DNA from: an uncultured Cohaesibacter sp. | Lineage (GTDB): Bacteria; Pseudomonadota; Alphaproteobacteria; Rhizobiales; Cohaesibacteraceae | DNA length: 64,000 nucleotides | Direction of reading: 5' to 3' | Assembly (NCBI RefSeq): GCF_963662805.1 | Contig: NZ_OY759857.1 | Coordinates: 207,837-271,836 of the forward strand | Shown: positions 8,986-17,287 of the stretch, one piece after another | Layout of the letters: the number at the start of each line of letters is the position of its first letter | Position numbering within the stretch: position 1 is the stretch's first letter | Notes under the pieces: generated by a model | What the model was told of the DNA's origin: nothing | The model's database searches: none | What the model saw: only the letters and a program-made list of their open reading frames with translations | Position numbers and translations under genes: made by a program

Positions 8986-9429
8986 ATGCAGGCGATTTTC
9001 ACAAAAGATATCGACGCATTCTTGCGTGACCATCATGTCATGTCACTGGCGACCGTCTCGGACGGATCACCATGGGCCGCAAGCGTGTTCTACGCTTTTG
9101 ATGAGGATCGCGGGCGGCTGATCTATCTCTCGTCGAAGGAGACGCGGCACGGCAAGGCAGCTCTGCTCAATGCAGAAGTCGCCGCGACCATCGCGCGTCA
9201 GGAACTGGAAATCGAGAAAATCCGCGGCCTGCAGATTTCCGGCTTCACAGTCAGTCTGGAAGGAGAGGACGCGGTTGCTGCCAGAACTTCCTTTTCAAAA
9301 CGTTTTCCGGACATCGACTTGCAGGACGCGGCAATCTGGTCGCTGGTCCCGGACTACATCAAGATGGTCGACAATTCTCTGGGGTTTGGCGAAAAGATCA
9401 TCTGGCCCTATCCGGAAGCCAAGGGCTGA
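8986..9429 (+). CDS. YhbP-like (UPF0306) split-barrel flavin-fold protein
   Basis: This 147-residue protein resembles E. coli YhbP and the pyridoxamine-phosphate-oxidase-like split barrel. The signs are the SLATVSDGSPWAASVFYAFD opening, SSKETRHGKAAL in the middle and the family ending DNSLGFGEKIIW. The ATG at 8986 is preceded by an AGGAG-like site in CACAGGAGTGCGCC, so the longer upstream reading (from 8935) is unlikely. The biochemical role of the family is not settled; binding of FMN or another flavin is inferred from the fold. It stands alone, divergent from ttrS and convergent with the GGDEF-EAL gene. Confidence 0.8.
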   Translation: MQAIFTKDIDAFLRDHHVMSLATVSDGSPWAASVFYAFDEDRGRLIYLSSKETRHGKAALLNAEVAATIARQELEIEKIRGLQISGFTVSLEGEDAVAARTSFSKRFPDIDLQDAAIWSLVPDYIKMVDNSLGFGEKIIWPYPEAKG

Positions 9430-9461
9430 GAACCGCATCCGTCCATTGAACAAAGATCAGA

Positions 9462-11525
9462 TCAGGCCCAGGCGAGATCCTGTTCGTCGGACCCCACCAG
9501 CATGCCACCGGTCGCCCAGTTGGGCGGATTGTTCAGAAGATGCAGCAACTGATGCAACGGGCGGGGCTTGGAATAGAGATAGCCCTGATATTCGTTGCAG
9601 TGGTTGAGCTGCAACCATGCCAGCTGGTCAATGGTCTCCACCCCTTCTGCCACCGCCGTCACGCCGATCAGTCGGCATAGGGACAGGATCATATTGACGA
9701 CGGAAGACTGGTCTTCAATCATCTGGATGAAAGAGCGATCCACCTTGAGGCTGGAAATCGGATAGGACTGGATATAGGCCAGATTGGAATATCCGGTGCC
9801 AAAGTCATCGACGGCAATGGAAAAACCTGCCTTGCGCAGCTCCAGCAGCACCGCCTTGGCATCATAGCCGTGCCCCATCAGCATGCTTTCGGTAATCTCG
9901 ATTTCGATCCTGCTCGAGTCGCAACCGGTTTTGCGCAGATTGTCCTTGAGGCGCGTCACAAAGTTGGCATGCGCGAACTGCTCCGCGGACACGTTGATCG
10001 AGATCGGAATGTCATAGCCATTGTCGGTCAGGACTTTCTGATCATAACCAGCCTGCGAAATGATCCAGTCACCGACCTGATGGATCATGCCGGTTTCCTC
10101 AAGCGTTTCGATGAAGACAGCTGGCGAGATCACCCCCTGGTTCGGGTGATACCATCGCATCAGGGCTTCGACACTGAGCACTTTCTGGCTGATGCAATCG
10201 ACGCGCGGCTGATAATAAAGGCGGAACTCGCGCTCCTTGATCGCCCGCGTCAGATCCTTCTCGAGTGTGCGCTTGAGAAGGGCTGCCTGCTGCAGGGCAG
10301 GGCGGTAGTAGCGGAAGGTTTTCCGACCCTCGTCCTTGGCTTCATAGAGGGCCAGATCTGCATGTTGCATCAGGGATGGCAATTCAGTGCCGTGTTCCGG
10401 GAATAGGCTGATGCCGATGGACGCATAGGTGCTCAGTACATGGTCGTTCAGCTTCACTTCCGACGAGATGGTTCTAAGGATTTCCTTGCAGAAGAGATCG
10501 AGCTCCGCAGTGTCCTCGAACGGCATCAGGATCGTGAATTCGTCCCCTCCGAGCCGGGCGATATGGCCGCGCCCACGCATCACCGTCTTGATCTGGCGGG
10601 CGACATGGATCAGCAACCCATCACCGGACAGATGCCCGAGCGTGTCGTTGATGGTCTTGAAATTGTCCAGATCGATCAGCAGCATCGCCAGCCGATCTCC
10701 GGAGATCTTGGCCTTCGAGAGCAGTTTCGGGAAATAGTGGTTCACATAGTTCCGGCTGTGCAGACCAGTCAGAATGTCATGGTGCGCCAGATAGGTGATT
10801 TTCTGCTGCTGGGTCTTTTGATCCGTGATGTCGATGTCCGACAAGATGAAGGCAGGTACACCGCTCACCGAGTCACGGCAGGCGCGGATCGAGATTTCCC
10901 GCCAGCGAAAACCGTCAAGGGTCGGCAACTGGCAGCAATGCGTTGCATGACCATGCACCCCTGCATCGGCAAGCGCGTCGGCGAAGACATCATCGTTGGT
11001 GAAGAGGTCGCTCAGCGGCGACTGACCCCAGCCATAAACCCGGTTGGCTTCGGTGTTCGCATAAAGAAGCGAGCCTTCCCGCGTAAACAGGGTGATGCTG
11101 ATCGGGATATGATTAAGCGCCTCGGCGCTTCTCATCTGTTCGGGAACATGGTCTTGTTCCGCGCTCGCCTGACACAAAAGGCCGATGCGCTGGTCTTCCA
11201 GCCGATAGCGGCGGATTGAAATCTGATAGGTCGCAGGCTGGCCGTTGGGATAGAGTGTCCAGAGTTCCCGGAATGTCTTGTCGGCATCCTCGAGCACTTC
11301 CTTATATTGCGACAGGCGGCCCTCGATTGAGCTGCTCATGTCGGCGCGCATGTTCCGCTGATAAAGTTCGTTGAGCGTTTCGGCTTGCCAAAGATAGCGA
11401 GCCGCTTCGTTGGCCCAGACGACCTGGGCTTTGTCGACGTCAAAAATCCATAGTGGAACAGCCAGCTCCATCAAATCTGATGGGCCGAGGTTCAAGATGA
11501 CCTCACTCGGCTGACTTTGGGACAT
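9462..11525 (-). CDS. PAS-PAS-GGDEF-EAL cyclic-di-GMP enzyme
   Basis: This 687-residue cytoplasmic protein has two N-terminal PAS-like regions (about 20-110 and 140-240), a diguanylate cyclase domain with an intact RLGGDEFTIL signature, and an EAL phosphodiesterase domain. The EAL domain shows VEALMRW, SINVSAEQF, EITESML, DDFGTGYS, LKVDRSFI and AEGVET. All core catalytic motifs of both activities look intact, but no RxxD inhibitory site precedes GGDEF. No membrane segment is seen. An in-frame GTG lies three codons upstream at 11534. ATG 11525 is preferred because an AGG lies about 10 bases ahead of it, whereas the GTG would be too close. The signal read by the PAS domains is unknown. Confidence 0.93.
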   Translation of the reverse strand: MSQSQPSEVILNLGPSDLMELAVPLWIFDVDKAQVVWANEAARYLWQAETLNELYQRNMRADMSSSIEGRLSQYKEVLEDADKTFRELWTLYPNGQPATYQISIRRYRLEDQRIGLLCQASAEQDHVPEQMRSAEALNHIPISITLFTREGSLLYANTEANRVYGWGQSPLSDLFTNDDVFADALADAGVHGHATHCCQLPTLDGFRWREISIRACRDSVSGVPAFILSDIDITDQKTQQQKITYLAHHDILTGLHSRNYVNHYFPKLLSKAKISGDRLAMLLIDLDNFKTINDTLGHLSGDGLLIHVARQIKTVMRGRGHIARLGGDEFTILMPFEDTAELDLFCKEILRTISSEVKLNDHVLSTYASIGISLFPEHGTELPSLMQHADLALYEAKDEGRKTFRYYRPALQQAALLKRTLEKDLTRAIKEREFRLYYQPRVDCISQKVLSVEALMRWYHPNQGVISPAVFIETLEETGMIHQVGDWIISQAGYDQKVLTDNGYDIPISINVSAEQFAHANFVTRLKDNLRKTGCDSSRIEIEITESMLMGHGYDAKAVLLELRKAGFSIAVDDFGTGYSNLAYIQSYPISSLKVDRSFIQMIEDQSSVVNMILSLCRLIGVTAVAEGVETIDQLAWLQLNHCNEYQGYLYSKPRPLHQLLHLLNNPPNWATGGMLVGSDEQDLAWA

Positions 11526-11937
11526 ATGCCGCACACCTGACTCCAGCGTCAGGCCCCTTTCCCTGTTTGTAATCAGCTACAATCTCACCCGATTTTGTTG
11601 TGTCCCCTAACCTTCCGACGAAGTATTTCGCACGCGTCGACAGGTTCAACAAAAAGCAATTGTAGCCATAGCTTTGTTACTATTAAAAAGCGAAAGCTGT
11701 AAAAATTGGATTAACCGGATAGTCTGGAATAACTTGCGGAATATAATGAGTTTATTGGAACCAAGAGAAATTAAAAACCCTTGTCATTTATCACTATGAC
11801 GTAAGTGTTTTAACTTAGGCATTTTGCTGTAGAAAATAGACTTCTGTATATATTTTTGATTGCCATTGACAAAAATACAACTTTTTTGAGCATTTTGTCT
11901 AAAACTAAGGTTCCATGTGAATTACGCGCAATTTCAT
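11526..11937. other. AT-rich intergenic region
   Basis: About 410 bp, clearly richer in A+T than the surrounding genes, separates the GGDEF-EAL gene from the GNAT gene. A 6-bp stem (CCTGAC/GTCAGG, 11536-11553) sits directly upstream of the GGDEF-EAL start and could affect its ribosome site. I find no convincing ORF, tRNA or terminator in the rest. The 3' end of the GNAT gene adjoins it, so only the GGDEF-EAL promoter is expected here. Confidence 0.5.
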
Positions 11938-12462
11938 TCAAAAACGCGTCCAGTAAAGGCGTTCGGTGTCAACTGGATAGCCGCCAATGGCTTCCCGCCG
12001 CACCGGACCGACAGTCGCGCCGAGCCTTAAGTAAAAGGCTTTAGCGCGATCATTGCCGACAAGAACGGTAAGCGAGACTGACGTCTTGCCCATGTCCCTA
12101 AGGCGTTCGAAGGCTGCCGACATGAGGGCGCGGCCCGTGCCTCTGGAGCGCATGGATGGCTGACAGTGGAGGTTGTCAATGAAAGGATCGGGTCGGCACG
12201 TGACTGCAATGAAGCCTGCGAGTCCCTCACAATCCTCTCGGAAGGCAACAAGCACGAACTCGTCCGCACCAAGACGCATGCTCTGCCAATGATCCGCAAG
12301 ATCAATGGCCGCTTGTCCGGTAAGATAGCTGTTGGGCAGGTGATGGTGATAGGTTGTTTGCCAGCTCTCCAACTGCAATTGCGCGATGGCTTGGCGATCA
12401 GACTTGGTGGCAAGCCTGATCATCGGTTCGGTCTCGTTCATTCTATCCGGGTCGTGGGTCAT
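11938..12462 (-). CDS. GNAT family N-acetyltransferase
   Basis: This 174-residue protein has a Gcn5-related acetyltransferase fold. Recognisable parts are IRLATKSDRQAIAQLQ at the start, the acetyl-CoA loop region MRSRGTGRALMSAAFERL, and the C-terminal VLVGNDRAKAFYLRLGA. The substrate cannot be predicted. The ATG at 12462 overlaps the stop of the upstream LysR gene (ATGA); internal Met8 and Met14 are alternative starts. Translational coupling to the regulator suggests a shared transcript. Confidence 0.85.
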   Translation of the reverse strand: MTHDPDRMNETEPMIRLATKSDRQAIAQLQLESWQTTYHHHLPNSYLTGQAAIDLADHWQSMRLGADEFVLVAFREDCEGLAGFIAVTCRPDPFIDNLHCQPSMRSRGTGRALMSAAFERLRDMGKTSVSLTVLVGNDRAKAFYLRLGATVGPVRREAIGGYPVDTERLYWTRF

Positions 12463-13448
12463 TGCGAACCAGACGCTTGTCGCTCATTTTGCTCTTCGGC
12501 CTGACGGGAGCGTTCGGCCAACACTTTCTGGCAGGCCTCGCTCAACTCGGGCAGATCCCGTGCGACAGACTTCACCAATTCGCGGAACCATTTATGGCGC
12601 GGTGAATGCCGGTTGCGAACATGCCAGACCATGAAAAAGTGACTGGGTTCCAGCTCCAGAGGCGCCTCCACCCACGAGAGGCCACGGAAGATGGTCGATG
12701 CCATGCGCGACGGCCCCGTGACCAGCATGCGCGTACCCCTGACGACCATGGCGGCCGAATTGAAGGTCGGCCCCAGATAGGAGACCTTGCGGCTTCGCCC
12801 CAACTTGCTGAGCGCTTCATCAATGTTTGTGGCTTCATTGCTGCCAAATGAAAGAATGGCATGTTCGGACGCGCAGAAGTCGTCTAGGGTTCGAGGCGCC
12901 TCGCGCATCGATGCATCGTAATAGGTGATCGAGCGGTCCGAGCAGAGCTTCGTGACCACGATGTCCGAGGCGTCCTCCGGCGGGAAGGGGCAAAGCTCCA
13001 GATCCGCCATGCCAGATTTCAGATGCTTGTTGCCAGCCAGCATTTGCTGATGGGTGCGCAAGGTGCTGTCCGGTGCTTCCTTTTTCAACCGTTCGAAAAT
13101 GGAAGGTACGAGCAGATCATGCTCATAGTCGTTACAGACGATGGAGAAGCGATCTTTGGATTTGGCCGGATCGAAGTCAGAATGATGAAATAGGGACTCG
13201 ATATTCTCAAGAACGAGGTCGATTTCATCAGCCATCGCCTCGACCCGTTCGGTCGGTACCATGGAGCGGCCAACCTTGATGAACAGCGGATCGCCCAACA
13301 GGCCGCGCAGCCGGTCGAGCGAGTGGCTCACCGAGGACTGGGTTACCCCCAGAATGCGGGCTGTTTCGGTGACAGAGCGATGCTCGTAAATGAGCTTCAG
13401 CATATAGAGCGAGCGTCCGTCAAGGGACAAATAATCGATATTTTTCAT
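12459..13448 (-). CDS. LysR family transcriptional regulator (divergent from flavodoxin gene)
   Basis: This 329-residue regulator has an N-terminal winged helix (SVTETARILGVTQSSVSHSLDRLRGLLGD, about residues 24-55) and a C-terminal effector domain resembling the NodD/SyrM/NahR-like subgroup (FIKVGRSMVPTERVE linker). It is transcribed away from the flavodoxin gene across a 138-bp gap with a long inverted repeat. The classical LysR arrangement therefore suggests it controls that gene and itself. The C-terminal 25 residues are charged and Gln/Glu-rich. The effector is unknown. Confidence 0.88.
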   Translation of the reverse strand: MKNIDYLSLDGRSLYMLKLIYEHRSVTETARILGVTQSSVSHSLDRLRGLLGDPLFIKVGRSMVPTERVEAMADEIDLVLENIESLFHHSDFDPAKSKDRFSIVCNDYEHDLLVPSIFERLKKEAPDSTLRTHQQMLAGNKHLKSGMADLELCPFPPEDASDIVVTKLCSDRSITYYDASMREAPRTLDDFCASEHAILSFGSNEATNIDEALSKLGRSRKVSYLGPTFNSAAMVVRGTRMLVTGPSRMASTIFRGLSWVEAPLELEPSHFFMVWHVRNRHSPRHKWFRELVKSVARDLPELSEACQKVLAERSRQAEEQNERQASGSQ

Positions 13449-13472
13449 AGTAATGATGGTTATAATGCATTT

Positions 13473-13500
13473 GAACTAATAAGAGCAATCCTTATTGTTC
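13473..13500. promoter_or_regulatory. Inverted repeat in the LysR/flavodoxin intergenic region
   Basis: AATAAG (13478-13483) and CTTATT (13491-13496) face each other across 7 bases. The symmetry extends outward as GAAC and GTTC with one unpaired base. Position between divergent genes and this AT-rich dyad fit a LysR-family operator. Binding is inferred. Confidence 0.5.
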
Positions 13501-13586
13501 AGAGATTGATGGATCCTCCTCCGATCCAAGGGCTACAAGAATTGAAAAACCGCTCGACAGAAGCGGTAAAGGCAAGGATTTAAGAC

Positions 13587-14174
13587 ATGTCAGAAACCAG
13601 CGAAACATCTGTGGTTGTTGTCTACCACAGCGGCTACGGCCACACCGAAACCATCGCCAAGACCATTGCACAGGGCGCAGAAAGCGTTGAAGGCGTGAAA
13701 GCCACCCTCATCAAGGCGGACGACGAAAACAAGGATTGGGACGCGATGGCAGCCGCCGACGCCATCATCTTTGGCAGCCCGACCTACATGGGTTCCGTCT
13801 CCGGCCAGTTCAAAATGTTCATGGACGAGAGCTCCAAGGTCTGGTTCACACAGGGTTGGAAAGACAAGATCGCAGCCGGCTTCACTGTGTCCGGTTCCCA
13901 GTCTGGCGACAAGCTCAATACCCTCATTCAGCTGCAGGTCTTTGCTGCTCAGCACAGCATGGTCTGGGTGCCGCTCGGCATTCTGCCCGGCAACAACAGC
14001 TCAACCGCCAGTGTCGAAGACCTAAACCGTCTTGGTGCCGCAACCGGTCTGATGGCTCAGGCCAACACCGATCAGGGTGCAGATGTTGCGCCGCAGGCAA
14101 CCGATCACCGCACGGCCGCCAAGTTCGGCGAGCATGTCGCGGCAAGCGCCAAGCGCTGGGCCGTCGCAGCCTGA
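13587..14174 (+). CDS. Flavodoxin-fold NAD(P)H:quinone oxidoreductase (WrbA-like)
   Basis: This 195-residue protein has a flavodoxin fold. The FMN phosphate loop appears early as VYHSGYGHTETIAKTIAQGA, and GSPTYMGSVSGQFKMFMDESS is the second flavin loop seen in WrbA and related NAD(P)H:quinone reductases. Such enzymes carry out two-electron quinone reduction, often under redox stress. The gene is slightly shorter than or equal to usual WrbA (about 198 residues). It is followed at once by a strong terminator, so it is monocistronic, and it probably responds to the divergent LysR regulator. Confidence 0.88.
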   Translation: MSETSETSVVVVYHSGYGHTETIAKTIAQGAESVEGVKATLIKADDENKDWDAMAAADAIIFGSPTYMGSVSGQFKMFMDESSKVWFTQGWKDKIAAGFTVSGSQSGDKLNTLIQLQVFAAQHSMVWVPLGILPGNNSSTASVEDLNRLGAATGLMAQANTDQGADVAPQATDHRTAAKFGEHVAASAKRWAVAA

Positions 14175-14201
14175 TCCGGTTTTCTCCCCGGCTCACTTAC
14201 G

Positions 14202-14235
14202 AAAAGCAGAAGGTGTGATGCCTTCTGCTTTTTTA
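14202..14235 (+). terminator. Rho-independent terminator after the flavodoxin gene
   Basis: A 10-bp perfect stem AAGCAGAAGG/CCTTCTGCTT with a 7-base loop is followed by a run of T. It starts about 30 bases after the flavodoxin stop codon. Confidence 0.9.
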
Positions 14236-14362
14236 TTGTGTGGGTGCAGCGAAGAATTGAGATTATCTCAGATAGGATTTATGCTGAGTGCCGAACAGAT
14301 CTGCGCCGCGAGCGGGCGCGCAGCGAGTATCTTTGAGTCGCAGTCGGGGAAAAGTGTCCTAT

Positions 14363-15241
14363 ATGGCAGGGGTCTATAAATTCAAAACCTCCCGGTTGGC
14401 CCGTTGGGCCCTGTGGTTGGCACGGCTGACCATACCGGTGGCCATTCTGTCTTTTCTCCTCATGCGCTTTGGTGGGGTGCACCCGTCTCTTGCGATCTAT
14501 TGCTTTGGTGCGTCCCTTCTACTGGCGCTCTTGGCCATTCTTGTCAGTCTTGCGGCCTTTCCCGCGATCTGGTTTGAAGGGCACATCGGCGGCAATCGCA
14601 TTTTGGGGACCCTTCTGCGCAGCTTTGTCGTCATCTTGCCCGCGCTCGCATTGGCCTATCTCTATTTCACGCGCCCGGCATTCTCCGATCTCTCCACAAA
14701 TCCTGTCGACCCGCCAGAGTTCGAAGCGGCCTGGCAAATGCGTGAGGATGCGGACAACAGCCTTGACGTCGTCAGTCTTGCCGAGCGAGAAAAGCAGGCG
14801 CTGGCTTATCCGGAACTGGCAAGCATCAGCATCGATCACCCCATCGAGGTGGTCTATCTGCTGGTCGCCGATGAACTTGCCAAGCAGAAATGGCAGCTGA
14901 TTTCGGCAACGGACCATGCACAGGCTCAGGACGGGGCTCGATTCGAGGCCTACTACCGCTCGATGATCACCGGGCTGCGCTATGTCGTTGCCATCCGCCT
15001 GCGCCCTGATGGCGACGAAAGAACCGTTCTCGACATGCGCTCGGCCAGCTTGTGGGGCCCGCATGACTTTGGCCGCAATGCCAACAGCATCACCGGCTTC
15101 ATCAGTTCGGTTGAACAGCGCGTTGAGCAGGGGATCGCAGCATTTGAATTGCAGCTTGAGGAAATCGAGCGCCAGCGTCGCTTGCAGCAAGGCCCGATGC
15201 CGAGACCAAAACCCAAGGAACTGATCAAGGCCACAACCTGA
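14363..15241 (+). CDS. DUF1499 domain membrane protein
   Basis: This 292-residue protein has three hydrophobic segments in its first 120 residues (about 15-35, 42-65 and 80-97), followed by a soluble domain matching the DUF1499 pattern: IDHPIEVVYLLVADELAKQKW, YRSMITGLRYVVAIRLRP and MRSASLWGPHDFGRNANSI. The C-terminus is basic and Pro-rich. The ATG at 14363 gives a protein opening with a short basic stretch before the first helix; an ORF start at 14288 would add an Arg/Ser-rich segment unlike coding sequence. Function is unknown; related proteins occur beside diverse genes. Confidence 0.8.
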   Translation: MAGVYKFKTSRLARWALWLARLTIPVAILSFLLMRFGGVHPSLAIYCFGASLLLALLAILVSLAAFPAIWFEGHIGGNRILGTLLRSFVVILPALALAYLYFTRPAFSDLSTNPVDPPEFEAAWQMREDADNSLDVVSLAEREKQALAYPELASISIDHPIEVVYLLVADELAKQKWQLISATDHAQAQDGARFEAYYRSMITGLRYVVAIRLRPDGDERTVLDMRSASLWGPHDFGRNANSITGFISSVEQRVEQGIAAFELQLEEIERQRRLQQGPMPRPKPKELIKATT

Positions 15242-15268
15242 CCTGAATGAGGGGGAAAGAGTTGAAGG

Positions 15269-16183
15269 CTACTTGGTCAATCTGTAACGGGCCTTGAGGT
15301 CTGGTACCTCATCGAGACATTCGACATGTCCGCGTGTCAGCAGATACTCCAACTGAGCGAACATCGACAGGCTGGCCGCTCCGTGCAAGGCGCGGTCAAC
15401 GTCCCTGTACACCACGGCCACCATCTCGGCGATGGTCTCATCTCCTGCAGCGAGCCGGTCGAGAAGCGCGCTCTCCCTTTTTACCCGATGCTCCTTCAAC
15501 CCGATCAGGAAAGGGGAAGGATCGTGGAGGGCAACACCATGCCCAGGCCAGTAGACAGGGTCGTCCCGTTCCATCAGTCTGTCGAGGCTGCTCATATAAT
15601 CTTCCATCGACCCGTCCGGCGGGGCAACAATCGACGTCGACCATGCCATGACGTGATCAGCTGAAAACATGCCGCTGCCGTCTGCGAATGCAAAGCACAG
15701 ATGGTTGGCCGTGTGCCCGGGAAGATGGAGCACATCGAGCGCCCAGCCCTTGCCCTCTATCCGATCACCATCCCTGATCAGGTGATCAATGACAAGGTCC
15801 CGATCACCGGAAGCGTCAAGCGCGTTGATTTCACCCAGATGCAACGGTCGGGCAGGGCGATGGGGACCCTCCGCATAGATCGGAGCGCCACAACGATCCT
15901 GAAGCAGTTTTGCACCCGGTGAATGATCCGAATGGGTGTGGCTGATCAGGATTTTGCTTATTTTTTCGCCCCTTGTCGCGTCGAGCAGCGCATTGACATG
16001 TGCATAATCCACAGGCCCTGGATCAAGAACGGCAACCTCGCCTTCGCCAATAATGTAGCTGTTGGTACCACTAAAGGTGAAGGGGCCGGGATTGTTACAG
16101 GTCAGCCTGCGGACACCCGGAGCAATCTCTTTGGCGACGCCATGGTCGGTGAGGAAGGTCTGATCGAATTTCAAGCTTGCCAT
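15269..16183 (-). CDS. MBL-fold metallo-hydrolase (LACTB2/glyoxalase II-like)
   Basis: This 304-residue hydrolase has the metallo-beta-lactamase fold with the zinc motif SHTHSDHS (His82, His84, Asp86, His87). Further metal ligands are expected in LHLPGHTANH, FSADHVM and YWPGHG. The C-terminal 60 residues form the winged-helix-like tail found in LACTB2-type proteins (ETIAEMVAVVY and AQLEYLLTRGHV). The family contains thioesterases and nucleases, and the substrate here is unknown. The gene is convergent with the DUF1499 gene and otherwise isolated. Confidence 0.88.
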   Translation of the reverse strand: MASLKFDQTFLTDHGVAKEIAPGVRRLTCNNPGPFTFSGTNSYIIGEGEVAVLDPGPVDYAHVNALLDATRGEKISKILISHTHSDHSPGAKLLQDRCGAPIYAEGPHRPARPLHLGEINALDASGDRDLVIDHLIRDGDRIEGKGWALDVLHLPGHTANHLCFAFADGSGMFSADHVMAWSTSIVAPPDGSMEDYMSSLDRLMERDDPVYWPGHGVALHDPSPFLIGLKEHRVKRESALLDRLAAGDETIAEMVAVVYRDVDRALHGAASLSMFAQLEYLLTRGHVECLDEVPDLKARYRLTK

Positions 16184-16669
16184 GCTGATTGACGGCCCCT
16201 TGAGCCGATGAAAGCGCTTTCGCTCTCTGGTTGTCGTTGCTGCCTATGCTTAGCAGAAGTGACTATGTCCTTCAAATCCTGTCACAATTAGCGATTGTCT
16301 TACAGACTTCTCTTCATGAGAGTGTCTATTTATATGTTCAATCAGGAATTTTACTTGACCTCCAAATAGGTAGTTGTGCGTAATTTATGCCAAAAAAATA
16401 ATGAGTTTTTATAAATTTCAAAGTAAAAATTGAACACTTGTCCAATTTTGCATGAGTAAGAAATAAAAATATTGCCTCCATATATTCGAAATAAAATTTT
16501 GTACAGGGTCGGACAGAGAGTAAATGGCTTAATAAATTTGGACATACATTGATTTAAACATCTTTTAACTAGACATATGAAGACTATCGGTTAGTTGAAA
16601 TGCCTTTGGTTGCCTCCGGTACGGTTGAAAAGGCATAGCTTGTTTTACTTGTCAGGTGTTGCTTTCGCT
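16184..16669. other. AT-rich intergenic region between the MBL hydrolase and PAS genes
   Basis: About 486 bp of strongly AT-rich sequence lies between divergent genes, with long A/T runs around 16350-16560. A conceptual minus-strand reading of 64 codons exists at 16351-16545, but its Lys/Ile/Phe/Tyr-rich composition is what AT-rich DNA gives by chance, so I do not call it. Promoters for both flanking genes should lie here; no clear palindrome was found. Confidence 0.5.
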
Positions 16670-17221
16670 ATGGGACAGTCAGATTTTACATCAGGTGTTG
16701 AGAGATTCTTTGATCCAGATGAGATCATTGTCAGCAAAACGGATCTCAAAGGGCGCCTTACCTATGCCAATCGCCCGTTTCTCGAGCTTTCGGGATACAC
16801 CGAAAAAGAGGTGCTGGGCCAGCCACACAGCATGATTCGCCACCCGGAAATGCCCCGCTGCATTTTCAAGCTGCTCTGGGGTTCGATAGAACAGGGCAAG
16901 GAAATTTTTGCTTACGTCAACAACAGGGCGAAGAACGGTGACAATTATTGGGTCTATGCCCACGTGACACCGAGCCTGAGTGTTGATGGTCAGGTGGTGG
17001 GATATCACTCCAACCGGCGTGTGCCGGACCGGGATATCCTCGAAAAGGAAGTCTTCCCGCTCTACGCAAAGCTGCGCTCCATCGAAGGTCAGCACACCAA
17101 CCGCAAGGACGGCCTGCTCGCCAGCGAAAAGGCGCTCAATGATGTGCTTGCGGAAAAGGGCGTGGAATATACCGAGTTCATCGTAACGTTGGGACAGCGC
17201 AGAAGGCGCGGCTATCGTTAA
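16670..17221 (+). CDS. PAS-domain protein (Aer-like N-terminal sensor module)
   Basis: This 183-residue protein is essentially one PAS domain. Typical Aer/PAS-chemoreceptor motifs are seen: DEIIVSKTDLKGRLTYANRPF, SGYTEKEVLGQPHSMIRHPEMP, FKLLWGSIEQGKEIFAYVNNRAKNG (in part), and NYWVYAHVTP. In Aer this module carries FAD and reads redox state. ATG 16670 is chosen because homologous PAS modules begin just before the first strand; the region upstream reads as non-coding. The following chemoreceptor gene is in the same frame, separated by one TAA, so the two may work as a split sensor. The basic tail LGQRRRRGYR is unusual. Confidence 0.8.
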   Translation: MGQSDFTSGVERFFDPDEIIVSKTDLKGRLTYANRPFLELSGYTEKEVLGQPHSMIRHPEMPRCIFKLLWGSIEQGKEIFAYVNNRAKNGDNYWVYAHVTPSLSVDGQVVGYHSNRRVPDRDILEKEVFPLYAKLRSIEGQHTNRKDGLLASEKALNDVLAEKGVEYTEFIVTLGQRRRRGYR

Positions 17222-17238
17222 GGCAGCAGTCAGAAGAA

Positions 17239-17258
17239 TCTGTGGACTTCACCACAGA
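17239..17258 (+). other. Small hairpin between PAS and chemoreceptor genes
   Basis: TCTGTGG and CCACAGA pair perfectly across a 6-base loop, 18 bases after the PAS stop codon and 30 bases before the chemoreceptor ATG. A short T run appears further downstream. It could be a weak attenuator or an RNA-stability element. Confidence 0.4.
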
Positions 17259-17287
17259 GATTAGTTGGGTTTTTGGGGTATGAGCCA

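Noticed and set aside
16351..16545. A 64-codon minus-strand frame in AT-rich DNA
   Set aside because: Its Lys/Ile/Phe/Tyr-rich composition is expected by chance in AT-rich sequence, and it has no ribosome site or recognisable domain.
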